A DNA stretch of 64,000 bases from Sequoia sempervirens (Eukaryota > Streptophyta > Pinopsida > Cupressales > Cupressaceae): positions 215,559,565 to 215,623,564 of the forward strand of contig VDFB02358134.1 in NCBI GenBank assembly GCA_007258455.2, in the 5' to 3' direction. The position numbers were made by a program, and so were the translations under genes. Positions 1 to 12,059 of the stretch are shown here, in pieces; the stretch's first letter is position 1, and each line of letters begins with the position of its first letter. The notes beneath the pieces were generated by a model. It was not told where the DNA came from, did not search any database, and saw nothing but the letters and a program-made list of their open reading frames with translations.

Positions 1-922
1 CCAATCAATGCCTGAAGCTTGTCCCATTCTGGGATATCAGATTGGAGATTCTAGAAGGTAAGTTTCTTGAACCTCTCTATGATCTATTTCCAATGCTTTA
101 TGTACTTAGGCATATCCTTAATGACCTGTTCTGATAAAAAAAATGCCCTTGTAGAAAAATCCATTAAGTCTGGCAATAATACATCGGTTGCTCCTTATTC
201 CATCTTCTTGTGGAAGAGTGGCTTGATATTTTCAGGGTCCAATTCCAAGGCAGGCATGTCATATTTAGTCAACATCTTGAGATAGTCTTCATTGTTAGTC
301 TAATGCTTCGTAACCCACTAGAGGCTGAGTTCAACATCTTCTAAGACTCCCTACAATACCTCCTTTTGATGATCGAGGCCCATTCACCAGATCTCTACGA
401 GTCATTGGTCATCCTTGACAAGCTCCAACTCCTTTTCCCATGTCCCTTCTAGCATCTTGAGGATGCTCTCGACCTTAGCAAACGTAATCCTATAAAGCTT
501 AGTGAATCTATGACACATCTTTTCTATGTCCATAAGTTGCTTCTGCAAATCTCAAATCTTGTTTATCATCCTAGCAACATGTCGTATGCCCATCTCACCA
601 TTGTATAGCACTCGCTGGAACCAATCTTCAGTAGCCTTGGTCTAGCTTTTCCTTTTCTCCATTTTGTCTATATCACCTTTAGAGAGTAGGGAAGGTGGTG
701 TCAAATATTTTGTTGGAGCTTCCTTTGTGGATGTCCATTGTTGAATATAGGTAGTGAGGTCCGCCACTTGTGCTTTCAGCTCTTCCTTGGAAGATTGGTA
801 TTTATTCATCTGCTGGACAATTGTCACTATTGATCCTTGGAGGTGGTCAATCTTCTATTCTCTAGTGGCAGGACCCAAGTCAATGGTGGAAATATTATAA
901 CTGACTCCTTCTCCTCTATTTG

Positions 923-3900
923 TCACTAGGGTGGTAATTGGCATGGTCCTCGATCCAGATGCATTGACTGTTATATGCGATTGGACTCTCAACTTCTTTT
1001 CTTTCTTTGGATTTGTTTATGCTCATGCCAAGATAGCCTCAAGTCTAGTCTTCAGATCTACGAGGATGGGGTATTTCTTCTGTAGTTGCCTCTATAACCA
1101 GTTGGGCATCTGAGACTCCTCTTATGGTGATTCATGATCACCTTTCTCTCTTTGTTCAAGCTTGAGCTACTTCTCCTAATGACCCAAGTCTTCTTGCTCT
1201 ATTCTTTCTTCTTCTTCATCTGAATCTTGGATTAGTATAGCCATTTCTTTATCCAACTCAGTGGTGGCTATGTTTTCTTCAATGACACCCTCTATTTAAG
1301 GTGCCTTTTCTACCTCTTGCTCAATCTCTATGTGATGCTCTAGCTTGGGGCTCCTTTTAAGATCAACTTCTTCTTCAGGATTTTCTTTATCTTCTTTTTT
1401 TATTTCAACCTCCTCTTCTTCTTCTTTCTCAATAGGTATCTCCTCTTCCTGAATAGGGCCTTTGTCTTGGCCAACCAATGGAGGCTCTTCCATTTTATCA
1501 TTAATGTTGTCCTTTTCCTCTTAGGGATGCTTTTTAGGTCAAACTTCTTCCCCAACATCCTTGAGTTGTTGGGACATCTCCTCTTCGAACTATTGATTAG
1601 AGGTTTCAATTATATATCTTTCATTGAGTGCTTCTATGTCTTCCTCTGAAGACTATGACTCCTTTTCATCTTCATAGGCTACTTCATCTATAGTTACATT
1701 TACTTTTCCCTCAAGGTGCTCATAATAGTCATCCTTAAAAGGATCCTCAGACTCCTTAGCTACTCCCTTGGTAGCCTCCCTCTGGCATCTCTCCATTTCT
1801 TTTGATATTTGCATTGTGGCCTCCATCTTCGGTGGCTCTATTAGAGAAGGGATAGGGAGACCAGCTACAACTTGAGCCATTTTTGCTTGTACAACATGAT
1901 TCATTAATACCCTAGAGAGTTTGATGGGTATCTTTTGCATATGCTTTGCAAAGGCCTCGAGTAGGGAGAGAGAGGGCATAGGAGTTCTGGTAGCTGAGGG
2001 AACTACATCAGAGGGAGACAATGAGGAGGATGATAGTAGAGAGGTTCTAGCGGAGGAATAATCCCACACATAAATTGGGGTTTTTAGTGAGGTGGAAGCA
2101 AGTTGGATAGAGATGTCCATGATAGGCGGGGATGAAATGGGTAGTGCCTGAAATGCAGGAGGCGGGGTAGTATCAATAGTGGCAGTATTGGAAAGAGAAA
2201 AGGTGATAGGTGGTGACCATGGGTGCTCAACCTCTTGCTCTCCTTCATGTTAAGGGTCTTTCTCAATAGTGGGCATCTTAGTAAACCCTCTTGAATTCCC
2301 TACCTTTTTGAAGGACTCCCCTTCTGTAGTCTTCCTGCAATCACTAGGGTGGAAATTTGCATGGTCCTTAATCTAGATGCATCAACTATTATATGCGATC
2401 AGACTCTCAACTTCTTTTATTTCTTTGGATTTGTTTGTGCTCATGCCAAGATATCCTCAAGTCTAGTCTTCAGATCTACAAGGATGGGGGCTTTCTTCTA
2501 TAGTTGCCTCTACAACCAATTGGGTATCTAAGACTCCTCTTTTGGTGATTCATGATCACCTTTCTCTCTTTGTTCAAGTTGTAGCTTCTTCTCCTCATGA
2601 CCCAAGTCTTCTTGCTCATTTCTTTCTTCTTATTCATCTGAATCTTGGATCAGTATATCCTTTTCTTTATCCAACTCAGTGGTGGCTATGTTTTCTTCAG
2701 TGACACCCTCTGTTCGGGGTACCCTTTCTACCTCTTTCTTGAGCTCTATGTGACACTCTAGCTCAGGGCTCCTTTTAAGCTCAACTTCTACTTCAGGCTT
2801 GTCTTTATCTTCCTTTTCTTCTATTTCAACCTCCTTCTCTTCTTCTTCTTTCTCAAGAGGTATCTCCTCTTCCTAAATAGGGCCTTTTTTTTTCCCAACC
2901 AATGGAGGCTCTTCCATTTTATCATCAATATCATCCTTTTCCTTAGAGGATTTATTTTTAGGTCCAAGTTCATTTTCTTCCTTTTCTTCTATTTCAACCT
3001 CCTTCTATTCTTCTTCTTCTTTCTCAAGAGGTATCTCCTCTTCCTGAATAGGGCCTCTTTTTTTCCCAACCAATGGAGGCTCTTCCATTTTATCATCAAT
3101 TTCATCCTTTTCCTTAGAGGGTTGATTTTCAGGTCCAACTTCTTCCCCAACATCCTTGAGTTGTTGGGACATCTCCTCTTTGAACTCTTGATCAGAGGTT
3201 TTGATTATATATCTTTCATTGAGTGCTTCTATATCTTCCTCCAAAGACTATGACTCCTTTTCCTCTTCATATGCTACTTCATCTATAGTCACATTTACTC
3301 TACCCTTAGGTTGTTTGTAATAGTCATCCTTAGAAGAATCCTCAGACTCCTTGGCTACTCCCTTGGAAGCCTCCCTTTGGTGTCTCTCCATTTCTTCTAA
3401 TATTTGCATTGTGGCCTCCATCTTCAATGGCTCTATTAGAGGAGGGATAGGGAGGTCAACTATAGCTTGAGCCATTGCAGCTTGTACAACAAGAATCATT
3501 AATACCCTAAAGAGTTTGATGGGTATCTTTTTCATATTCCTTGCAAAGGCCTTAGGTAGGGAGAGAGAGGGAATAGTAGTTGTGGCAGCTGATGGAATTG
3601 TAGTAGAGGGAGATAACGAAGAGGATGATAGCAGAGAGGTTGTAGTGGAGGAAGAATCCCACACCTGAATTGGGGCTGTTGGTTAGGTGCAAGCAAGGTG
3701 GACAGAGATGTCCATGGTAGGCGGGGATGAAACGGGAAATGCCTAAAATGTAGGAGGTAGGGTAGTAGAAAAAATGGTAGCACTGAAAAGAGCAGAGACA
3801 GGTGGTGATCATGGGCACTCGGCCTCTTCCTCTCCTTCATGTGGAGGGTCTTCCTCAATAGTGGGCATCTTAGTAAACCCTCCTAACTTCCTTTCATTTT

Positions 3901-3928
3901 TGGAGGACTCCCCTTCCGCAGTCTTCCT
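923..3928 (-). repeat. Tandem duplication (1418-bp unit) inside the long-unit ORF
   Basis: The segment from TCACTAGGGTGG at 923 recurs at 2341, giving units 923-2340 and 2341-about 3928. The second is longer because of its own internal 168-bp duplication. Each unit encodes the same acidic and Ser/Pro-rich region. Copy 2 (53.2-56.5 kb) has only one unit, so the duplication is private to this copy. Confidence 0.8.
2821..3156 (-). repeat. 168-bp tandem duplication in the acidic repeat region
   Basis: CTATTTCAACCTCCTTCT at 2821 recurs at 2989 and the following roughly 165 bases match closely. It duplicates a Glu/Lys-rich coding block. The duplication is absent from the first 1418-bp unit (923-2340) and from copy 2. 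Confidence 0.8.
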
Positions 3929-5860
3929 TGAGTAAACCTTAGGTTTAGGCTGACGCTTTGATACTTCTTTTATCTTCCTTGACTGTGTCACTGGAGGAGA
4001 TTTTGGGGTTTCCTCAGCTAGAGCAGAAGCTATCCCACTATCAGTCTCACTCTCGAGTTCATCCTCAAGTTCACCATATGTCAGTGTAACCCCTTGCAGC
4101 TTGAGCTGAGCAATCTAGCCATCAACCCATTGCCTCATTTTGTCCTCCACTGGCTTAGTAACAATGCTAAGGTCATTGACCTCCTCCTCATTCCAATCTA
4201 TTAGTGGTAGTATTAGGTTAGTCACAACATCAAACCTTGTATCTGGAATAGTGTCTTCATCCTCCATAATCTGATCTTGCACCAGGAAGAAATTGATTGA
4301 CTTTAAAATTGAGCAGTAATACTCATATAGTGCCACATGCGTGCCTCCTTATCATCTTGGTATTTTTCCCAAAAATTTTCAATATGGGGTAGGTGGGCGT
4401 ATTCTTTTCCAAAAAAATTCTTTAGTTTTCCATAGGGGTCCATCCTAGGCCTAATTGTGTGAAGATCCAAATTATACTCAATTATTTCCTTTTCTTGAGT
4501 ATTCTACACATTGGGATGCAGGAATAGCATACATGACCTAACCAAAAGTGAGAGGGTAGGGAATTCCTACCTAATGTTTATCACTCAATAGAGTATGAGA
4601 ATTCTATAACTATCGGGAAACTTCTAGTATGATCATCTAGTTGTTAGGGTACTGGGGCAGCTTGTAAGGCCTCTGAAAAAAGCCCTCTGTTTTGATATAA
4701 GTAAACATCGGGAACTGTATAAGCACATACTCGAATATGTGGATAAACACATGAGAACTATGCAAAACTCTTCTTTTAAAATCTCCCCCAAGAAGCCTGA
4801 TGATGTGCCCAATAAAGGCATCATTCACTCTATGATACTCCTTGAAATTTTGGTACTATAGCTGTGGGTGCCTATCATACACCTTCAATTTCCTTCTCAA
4901 AGTTTGAATCTGAGCAACGAACATGCCTTTGTAAGGGAACGGCTCAGCCAAGAGGTACACCAAATAAGAAGTCATATAAAACTGTGACATCTTCTTTACA
5001 ACCATGAACTGATTGTGCAAATTGTCGCTGATCATTTTTCATAGTGAAACTTGGTTTTTCCTCTGATGATCTCCTTAATAAAGTAGAACATTCATTCTTG
5101 GAAATAGGCCATAGTGGGAATACCCATCACCCTACTTAAGAGACCATCACCAGGTCATGATAATCTTCATAGAAGTCACTTCAGAATAGCTCTTGGGGAA
5201 CCTTGGCAGCACTACCCCTCTTTTCTTTCAACCAATGTTGGTTGATTAGATTTTTGTATCTCAAGGGGTTGGCTTTCCACATCTTTTCTCCATACCCCTT
5301 TTCTATCTCTTCCATAGGGTCGAAGGTAGGAATTTGAAATGTTTCACCTTGGTAGAAAAATATTCCAACACCCTACCCTCATGATCAATGAATTTCCTGT
5401 TACCTACATGGTAGGCCTCCCTGCACACCATTACTAGTTCAAGGGTGACAAGAGCATCAGGAAAGCTAGTTGCCTTGGCTAAACCACTCTTTTAGATTCT
5501 TCTAGCATTTTTGGTGGTTGGGTTGATTATGACCCTTTGCCATAATTCATCAATGTCTATGTGGCCTAGGTTGATATCTGAGACCGTGTCCCAACTAGAA
5601 GTGACCTTGGAAGTGATATCCACCCCTTGGAATTGATATTTCATTTGGTCCTTGTCATCTTTCCCTCTTGGTACCTTAGTTGACATCTTCCCCTTTTCCT
5701 TCTCTGTGGACGCTTCAGATGGTCCCACAACCGATTCCATAAATCCTGCAAATAGAGGTGTAGTAAGCATATTCATATGAAAAGTGAGGAAAGTGTTAGT
5801 GAAATCTTGCAAAATGAGGGTTTGATCAAGCAATACATCATCAGAGATCATAATATTCAT

Positions 5861-8042
5861 TAAAAATTATCATTCAATGCTCATTTGGACCAATTATGAG
5901 AAAGTGGGCCTAGGGATGCAGGTTTCCCTAGGCTAGCAACCATCAGGAGTGACTTGGAATGACACAGTACCAGGGGCACAGTGACCCACAGGTGGCCATC
6001 TACATCCGGAATTTTGTATTTGCATTTTGGGATTTAGTCAAGTCATTAAGGCATTTGGGGAATTGTTCAATCAACCGTGAAGTCATCTGAAAGCATTTGA
6101 TGGATCATTTTAGCCATGCAGGCATAAGGCATGCGAAGGCAGGATGCATCAAGGTTGTTTGTAGTCTTGGCAATTAGGGACAACATTCAGGAGGAGGAAA
6201 CCCATAAGGGGAATTCCACATGGCGGAACCTGCAAGCGGTTCTGATGGATCTAGTTTGCTCCTCAAGGTTCAAGTGTTTCAGGGTCACACGGGTAGAGGG
6301 CTGCAGAAGGCTACTAGGAGAATGGCATTTGGGGAAGGCAGAGATGAAGTGGCATCCTGCAACAGGTGACCCGCATAGGTGGGTCTGCAAAGGGGCCTCG
6401 ATGGAAGGTCATTCGCTTGAGAAAGGCTAAATGGTGGAGAGGAACTTGGGTTCCAGTGTGTGGAAAGACAGAGGGGTATGGTCATTCACATTTGACATTT
6501 ACATGATGGCGAGCTGCATGTGACAACCCACAAAGAACTTTTCACAAGCCAGTTCACTTGGTCATTTGGATAAATCTTGAGGGAAATGACATGATCAGGT
6601 TCCATAATGTGGATAGACGTGAGTTGTAGGGAATTTCACAAATGACAAGGAGAACAGGGCGGTCTGTGGATAGACTCCCACATGGTTCAACTTGCAAAGA
6701 GGTTTATACTTGGGTTTTCTTCGGGCAGGTCTTAGAGGGTGATGAGGACTGTGGGATTCATAGTGCAGGGAGATGAACAAACCTAGCTGCAAATGAAGGG
6801 TACTAAGATAATGGCAACAGGGTGGTGAAAGTCCACAAAGTAGGGCCCGCAAGGGAAACTTTAGTGTTTGGTAGTTTAGCAGATGTGACACCGACGAGAT
6901 CCGCGTGGTAGGGTGATGGGGTGAGATAGCTATTTAGGAACAATAGATAAGGGAGTGTTTCCCACACATGGAAGTCCACAAGAGTGGACCCATAGGGGCC
7001 CTTGGGTTCCTAGTCTTTACTTGGATTTTCAACGATGATGTATTCCCGCAAAGGCGGACCCGCGAAGGGAGAAGGCCTTAGGCTTTACACCTAATGTTTA
7101 TAAGTTTGAACAACGATAAGGAGGGGTTCATGGGCTGCAAGGGCATGAATTCCCTGGTGAAGAATGGTGGTCAGTGGTTAAAGTTCTGCAAGGTCCAAAT
7201 AGGCTGGTTTCAAATGATTTTCTAAGTTTTCTCGAAATGGGTAAGTGCAAAATTTGGTGTTTTAACTGCCGCTAAGAAAGTTTTGGGGTTTTTTCCTTAA
7301 GAGTCTAACAAATTCACAAAACCCATTAAAAAGAACGCATCTAGGGAAATGACGATGAACTTACTTGAAGATCCCGCAAAAACTAGCTAGGAATCCAATG
7401 AACAGTCATTTGAAATCGATGAAATGGTTGCGCGGGCTTGGAGGCAGCGAAGGCTGGCTGGAGCTTTGACAAGTTTCTGACTGAGAGAATGAAATGACTG
7501 GTTGATCTTGCTATTTATAGGAGATTCCTCATTAATGACCCACATTAATTTCCTGTACGCCAGCTAGCGAGGTAGCTAGGCACAGTTTTCAAAAGCACCG
7601 GCTGTGGGAAATTTGGAGTCCGTAGTGCAAAAGGGAGCCAGATGATCACCATTTTGAAGGTCTACAAATGAGGTGGTAATGGAGGATTGGGGGCTCACCA
7701 TGTGGGTAGATGTCCCAGGTTTTCCACTAGTGAAATGGCGAAGGTGAAATGGAATCTCACTAGGGGAAATCAGCAAGGGCGGACCTTCAACAGGAGAAGG
7801 ACGTCAGTTTTGAAAGCAAAGAGAAAACTACCAATGGAGCTCTACAGGAGCAAAAGACTTAGAAATTTTTTGGGTGGAAAATTTTGGTCAACTCAAGATG
7901 ATAACTTTAGGACTCCTTGACCACTTGGAACTTCAAAACAAGGGGCACACAAAACAAGGAAAAGGAAACAAATGACCTGGTGAAGGCGAAAAGAGAGGGT
8001 CCCTGCTTTGAATGGGGCATGTGTGCTATAGGCACAAAAAAT
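5861..8042. other. Non-coding part of the long unit with degenerate GC-rich motif repeats
   Basis: No credible coding region; short open frames here overlap each other on both strands with no recognisable product. A loose motif of the form GGCGGACCCGCGAAGG recurs, for example near 6220, 6370, 6675, 6835, 6975 and 7045, and is partly self-complementary. The right end carries the CTATTTATAG box (7511-7520) and the GAGGGTCCCTGC terminus shared with 19138-23180. Confidence 0.45.
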
Positions 8043-8971
8043 GGTGACTCTACTAGGAGAATACTCTAGAGAATTCTAAGGATGAAGATTAATTCATAAT
8101 CCATAATCTCTAGCTTTGCAGACTAGAGACTAGTTTCCATTTGGTGAACAAAGAGACTTGAAGGAGGACAAGATCCTTAGCTAAATCAAATCACATGAGT
8201 ATCTTAGAAGTGTGTGCATAGTGAGTTCAATCCCTTTCCTTAGAGACCATGAAAAACAAGCTTTAATCAGCCAAAGCAAGCTATATAGACCATCTAACCC
8301 CAAAAGTAACTTGGACATTGCCCCGCTGCCAGTCAAGCATCCATAGCCCCGACGGAGTTGTCATTGTGACTCGATGAACATTGCTCTATTGCCAGCTAAA
8401 CATCCATAGCCCTGATAGAGTTGCTTGCACACCCACACATTTGCTTAATTTTAACACTTTCTTTCTTTTCTTTATGTTCTAATATTTTCTTTTGGCACTC
8501 TTTCTTTTGCTCAACTGCGTAAGCATTGAAGCTTATTGTGGGTTTGGAATCGCAGTGGTCACTAGAGAAAACTTTGGATTTTCACCCACTAAGAACTCAT
8601 GACAACCATCATACAATTCTTCAGAAATAATTTAATATGTGTTTCATGCATGATCTGAGATAAATATGAAAGGATTCAACCAAGGGTCATATTCTAGGTC
8701 AAGTTAGATTTTAAATAAGAAAATCACTCTCACATAAGCGATCAAAAATCAATAGTTAAGAGTGAATACTTATCTAGAGAACACACAAAAGTGAGTAGAA
8801 AAGTGAACTTTTCATCAAACTAAGCATGACCATCGCATCAAGAATAGAGGAGCACTCTTAGCAAAGCAAAGAATCTAGGAAGGCAAGAAAATGGAGCAAA
8901 AATGCAACAACGAAGCAAAGGAAACCTAGGCTAACCGATGTACAACTATATACAAATATGAGCTCAGAAGC
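8043..8971. other. Non-coding segment between the long unit and the gypsy integrase end
   Basis: No coding potential seen. It begins GGTGACTCTACTAGGAG, which could be a primer-binding region for a plus-strand element. A 46-bp direct repeat (8315-8361 and 8379-8424, both ending in a CATAGCCC-GA--GAGTTG pattern) lies here at 64-bp spacing. A pyrimidine-rich run at 8457-8515 would be a purine tract on the minus strand, so it is a candidate polypurine tract for the minus-strand gag-pol to its right, though I cannot place an LTR edge beside it. Confidence 0.4.
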
Positions 8972-10184
8972 TCAGGGGAGGAAATAATGCTTGAGATGTT
9001 GTATCTTCATGGGAAATAGGACATCCACTCCAGTGAAAGTCTTGAGGTGAAAGGAATTATCTCCCAAAATCTCAGAGATTTGAAAGGGTCCAAGCCAAAG
9101 CTTATTGAATTTTTCATGTCCCCCTTTCTTTTCGTGGGGCTTGTCCCAGCAAAGGACCAAATCAACAATCCTAAATGCCTTGAATTTGGCTTGATGATTG
9201 AACCATCTCTTAACCATACCCTAGTGTTTGGTGAAATTTTCAATTGTGCGGTCATAAACCTCTTCTAGGTGTAACAATTCAACTAAGTGAGCCTCTCGAC
9301 AGTCTGCCTCCTCATAGTAAGTGTTGAGGAATTGGAGGGTGGGAATCTTCAAGTGGACAAGAAAGATGGGCTCCAAACCATAAACAAGGTGGAATGAGGA
9401 ATCACCTAGGGAAGCCTTATGGTGGGTATGATCTGCCCAAAGGGAAAAACATAGCTGGGTGTGCCAATCTTTGGGGTTCCTATCAAGCAGATTCTTTATC
9501 AAAGTGATCAATTTTTTTATGTGGATTTAGCTAGGCCATTTCCTTTGGGATAATAATTGAACAAAAATTTAAGGGTGATTCCACAATCAAAGGCACAACT
9601 AGAAAATTTGAGCGAGGAAAAGGTAAGGCCATTGTCACACATGAGAGCATAAGGGAAACCAAAACGATTCAAAATAAAGCTTTCTAGGAAATTAACAACT
9701 ACCTCTGTTGTGCATTGTCTACATGTTATTTCTTTTTTCCATCTAGTACAATAATCAAAGGCAATTAGAATTTACCTGTGACTTACAAAAGAGGGAGGGC
9801 TTACCAAACTAATGAATTTGAGACCACATTAGCAAATGACCTTACCTCCAAGACTGGTTGCAATAGGACAACAACGTTTTGTTCTCTAGTTGTAGCAATC
9901 AAGCACACATGATAGGTTCGAACGTGATTGTGTGCATCCTTAAACATTTTCAACCAATATTACTTAACCCACAAAATTTGGTGAGTGGTTGAATGGCCAA
10001 TTCCATGACTAGTTCCAAATTTATCATGAAATTCTTTTAATATGCATGCTGCTTCCTCCTTCCCAAGGCATCTGAGGTAGACCCCTTCATGGTTTCTCTT
10101 ATATAGTATAGACCCCTGCAACATGTAACTATTTCTTTTAGTTAGAGAGCATGCTTTTGGACTCCTTGTAGGCAAGGTAGGCAC
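8972..10184 (-). pseudogene. Integrase of gypsy element 1 (decayed)
   Basis: Minus-strand Ty3/gypsy integrase. From the N-terminus: a degenerate HHCC zinc-binding region (10184 to about 9880, with LKEFHDKFGTSHG and a later YHVC), the catalytic core (about 9800-9220, with CDNGLTFSS carrying the second Asp), and the C-terminal GPF domain (9217-8972, LGPFQISEILGDNSF). At about 9520 the third catalytic residue reads Lys in GNGLAKST where Glu is expected, and a short A-run next to it shifts the frame. Several stops break the zinc region from the core. The protein would once have inserted the cDNA into host DNA. It follows the reverse transcriptase and RNase H in the normal pol order and is certainly inactive. 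Confidence 0.85.
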
Positions 10185-10399
10185 TTGTTATTCAATAGAT
10201 AGTAGACAATGTTGTTATACCACTCCCTAGGGGAGACGTCTTCCAGTTGGTATCGTTGTACAGTGAGTTTGGGTCCTGCTTCTACCAATATTTAGCTATC
10301 ATTCAGGTGAGGGCCTGTCCTCAAACCAATTTCATGGGATGAATCTCCATGTAATATTCCTACAACAGAGTAACCCATTTTTCTCTTCTTTCTCCTAAT

Positions 10400-11805
10400 T
10401 CGTTCTACATCAGCAATGTCTTTACTGCCAGATCAGGCACAATGGCAAACACCTTGTTTCACGAAATGTAGTGTCTAAATTTTTTGACTCCTCTGACCAA
10501 GGAATATGCCTACTTTTCAATGTTCTGGTATCTTAACTCAACATCTTTTAGTGGGGTACTCATGAAAGCAATCAAGTGTTCACTTCCTTCATCATCTTTT
10601 GGAGTCAGTATGCTAACATATGAATGGTCTGAAGCAAATGAGTAGATGTAGAATGGCTTCAGGTAGTCTGAGCTGACCAGCACTGGTGCATCAAAAATCA
10701 CTTTCTTTTATTTCCTCAAATACCTTCTTGGCTTCTAGAGTCCACTCAACTTTGGCATCCTATTTTAACATGGAATTAAGTGGCTTGACTATTTTAGCAA
10801 AGCCAGTGATGAATTTTCTGATGAAGATTATCTTTCCAAAGAAAGAATTAGTTCCTTCTTGCTGCCTGATAGTTGAATTTTCAGAATTGCTTGAATGTGT
10901 TCAGGATCTATTTAAATTACCTTATTTGAGATCACATGCCCAAGTAGCTTTCCTTCTGTAACTCCAAAGATACGCTTCTTCAGATTCAAAGATATACAAA
11001 ATTCTCTACATTTCTGGAAGACTTTGCATAAATTAAGAACATGATTACCTCACTTCTTTGAGAAAACTGTAAGGTCATCCATATAGATGATGATGTATTT
11101 TCCAATCAAATCCTTAAAGGCAATATCCATTGCATGTTGGAATGTTACGCCAACATTTATTAATCCGAATGGCATTCTCCTATATGTGAAGGTTCCCCAC
11201 TTGGTGGTGAATGTTGTCTTATGTCTATCCTCGTATTGTACCATAACCTTATTATAACTAGGGTACCCATCCAAGAAAGACATAATTTGAGATCCATTAA
11301 CTATCTACAACACTTCATCCAATGAGGGAACTGGGTAGTTGTCTTTCTTTGAAGCTCTATTCAAGTTGTAGAAATATACACACAATTTGATTTCTCTGTT
11401 CTTTTTCCTGACCAGAACCAAATTGGGCACCCACATGGAGTGCCTGACTAGAAATATGATTCTAGTGGATAGAAACATCTTGACTTCCTTTTAGATTATG
11501 GGCTCCAACAATGCATTGATGGGGCATTGTCGCTACTAGAATGGTCTCACATCTAGCTTGAGAGGGATGGTGTGTGTGATGATCGAGGTGCAATATGTCT
11601 TCAAGTCCTCGTAGCTCCAAATGACCACATCATGGTACTTTCTTAGGGAATCAATGATCCATTTCTTTTCTTCTATCATGGACACCTTGGCAATGAACAC
11701 ATTATTAACCTCTTCTTCATTCCCTAGGTTTTCAGCATCACACTTATTATCAATGGAAGCCTTCTTAGTTTGTTGATCATGATCTCTAATTTGATCTAGG
11801 TCCAA
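10400..11805 (-). pseudogene. Reverse transcriptase and RNase H of gypsy element 1 (decayed)
   Basis: Minus strand. RT runs from about 11805 to 10800: SFLDGYPSYNKV (11283 onward), then the RMPFGLINVG block, and the catalytic IYMDDLTVFSKK near 11060-11090. The connection continues through a broken region with several stops (10980-10700). The ordinary gypsy-type RNase H follows at 10701-10400; it reads FYIYSFASDHSYVS where an Asp is normally the first metal ligand, so this RNase H looks catalytically dead. These domains copied the element RNA into DNA. Stops are frequent and often TAG. Family assignment is firm; lineage within Ty3/gypsy is less certain. Confidence 0.88.
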
Positions 11806-12059
11806 TATTCATTTGAGCTAGACCATACCCCATGGGATCGTGTTGGTCTTTAGGTTGATGACTCCCTTTATGTCTAATTCAACCACTTCATGCTCTGCCT
11901 CATCAATTATCTGAGTTGTAAATACATCGGAGCTTGTGATGAAATCAAATATGTGCTTGTTATCATTGAACACTTAGATGTTGGTAATATTGTCTGGCAC
12001 CGATGGAGCGGAAGTAAGCTCAAAAGTGAACTTTCTCAAGACAAACAAGGAAAGGGGTT

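Larger units (their letters stand above)
1..5860 (-). pseudogene. Decayed Glu/Lys-rich ORF of the long repeat unit, copy 1
   Basis: Read on the minus strand from a Met codon at 5860 (begins MNIMISDDVLLD), this is one long decayed reading frame running off the window at base 1. Longer open pieces lie at 5860-5492, 4336-4115, 3991-3809, 3664-3248, 3244-3005, 2120-1653, 1493-1296 and 827-642. It has a neutral N-terminal part, a basic segment (KPKVYSRKT at about 3920), a Ser/Pro-rich stretch (about 3560-3660), then strongly acidic Glu/Lys repeats. I do not recognise a family. Copy 2 at 53170-56531 preserves several codons that are stops here; for example CAG codons near 56117 and 56142 align with TAG near 4576 and 4602. 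No zinc finger, polymerase or transposase motif is visible. It could be the extra ORF often carried by Tat-type retrotransposons. Confidence 0.55.
1..8042 (-). repeat. Long ORF-bearing repeat unit, copy 1 (left end outside window)
   Basis: Bases 1-4965 align with 53181-56531 (both begin CCAATCAATGC). The right end (about 7960-8042, with GAGGGTCCCTGC followed by a GCACAA-rich terminus) resembles the right end of the complete unit at 19138-23180. The unit carries a minus-strand ORF (1-5860) and about 2.2 kb of non-coding sequence. The 10-mer CTATTTATAG at 7511-7520, a TATA box if read on the minus strand, recurs at 52904-52913 in copy 2. With copy 2 it brackets the gag-pol at 8972-15940, so I suspect it is a very long LTR; a separate non-autonomous element is the alternative. 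Read on the plus strand, the sequence just after the unit starts TGGTGACTC, which could be a primer site in the opposite orientation, so orientation is unresolved. Confidence 0.6.

Noticed and set aside
1296..1493. Glu-rich frame as an independent acidic protein gene
   Set aside because: It is one open piece of the decayed long-unit ORF and is repeated at 3005-3244 and near 54.6 kb.
6131..6430. Plus-strand open frame of 99 codons in the non-coding part of the long unit
   Set aside because: Overlapped by open frames on the other strand, composition follows the local repeat motif, no recognisable domain.
7687..7920. Basic 77-codon plus-strand frame (KRKLPMELYRSKRL...)
   Set aside because: Inside the repeat-unit terminus with no support from the related unit at 22.6-23.1 kb.
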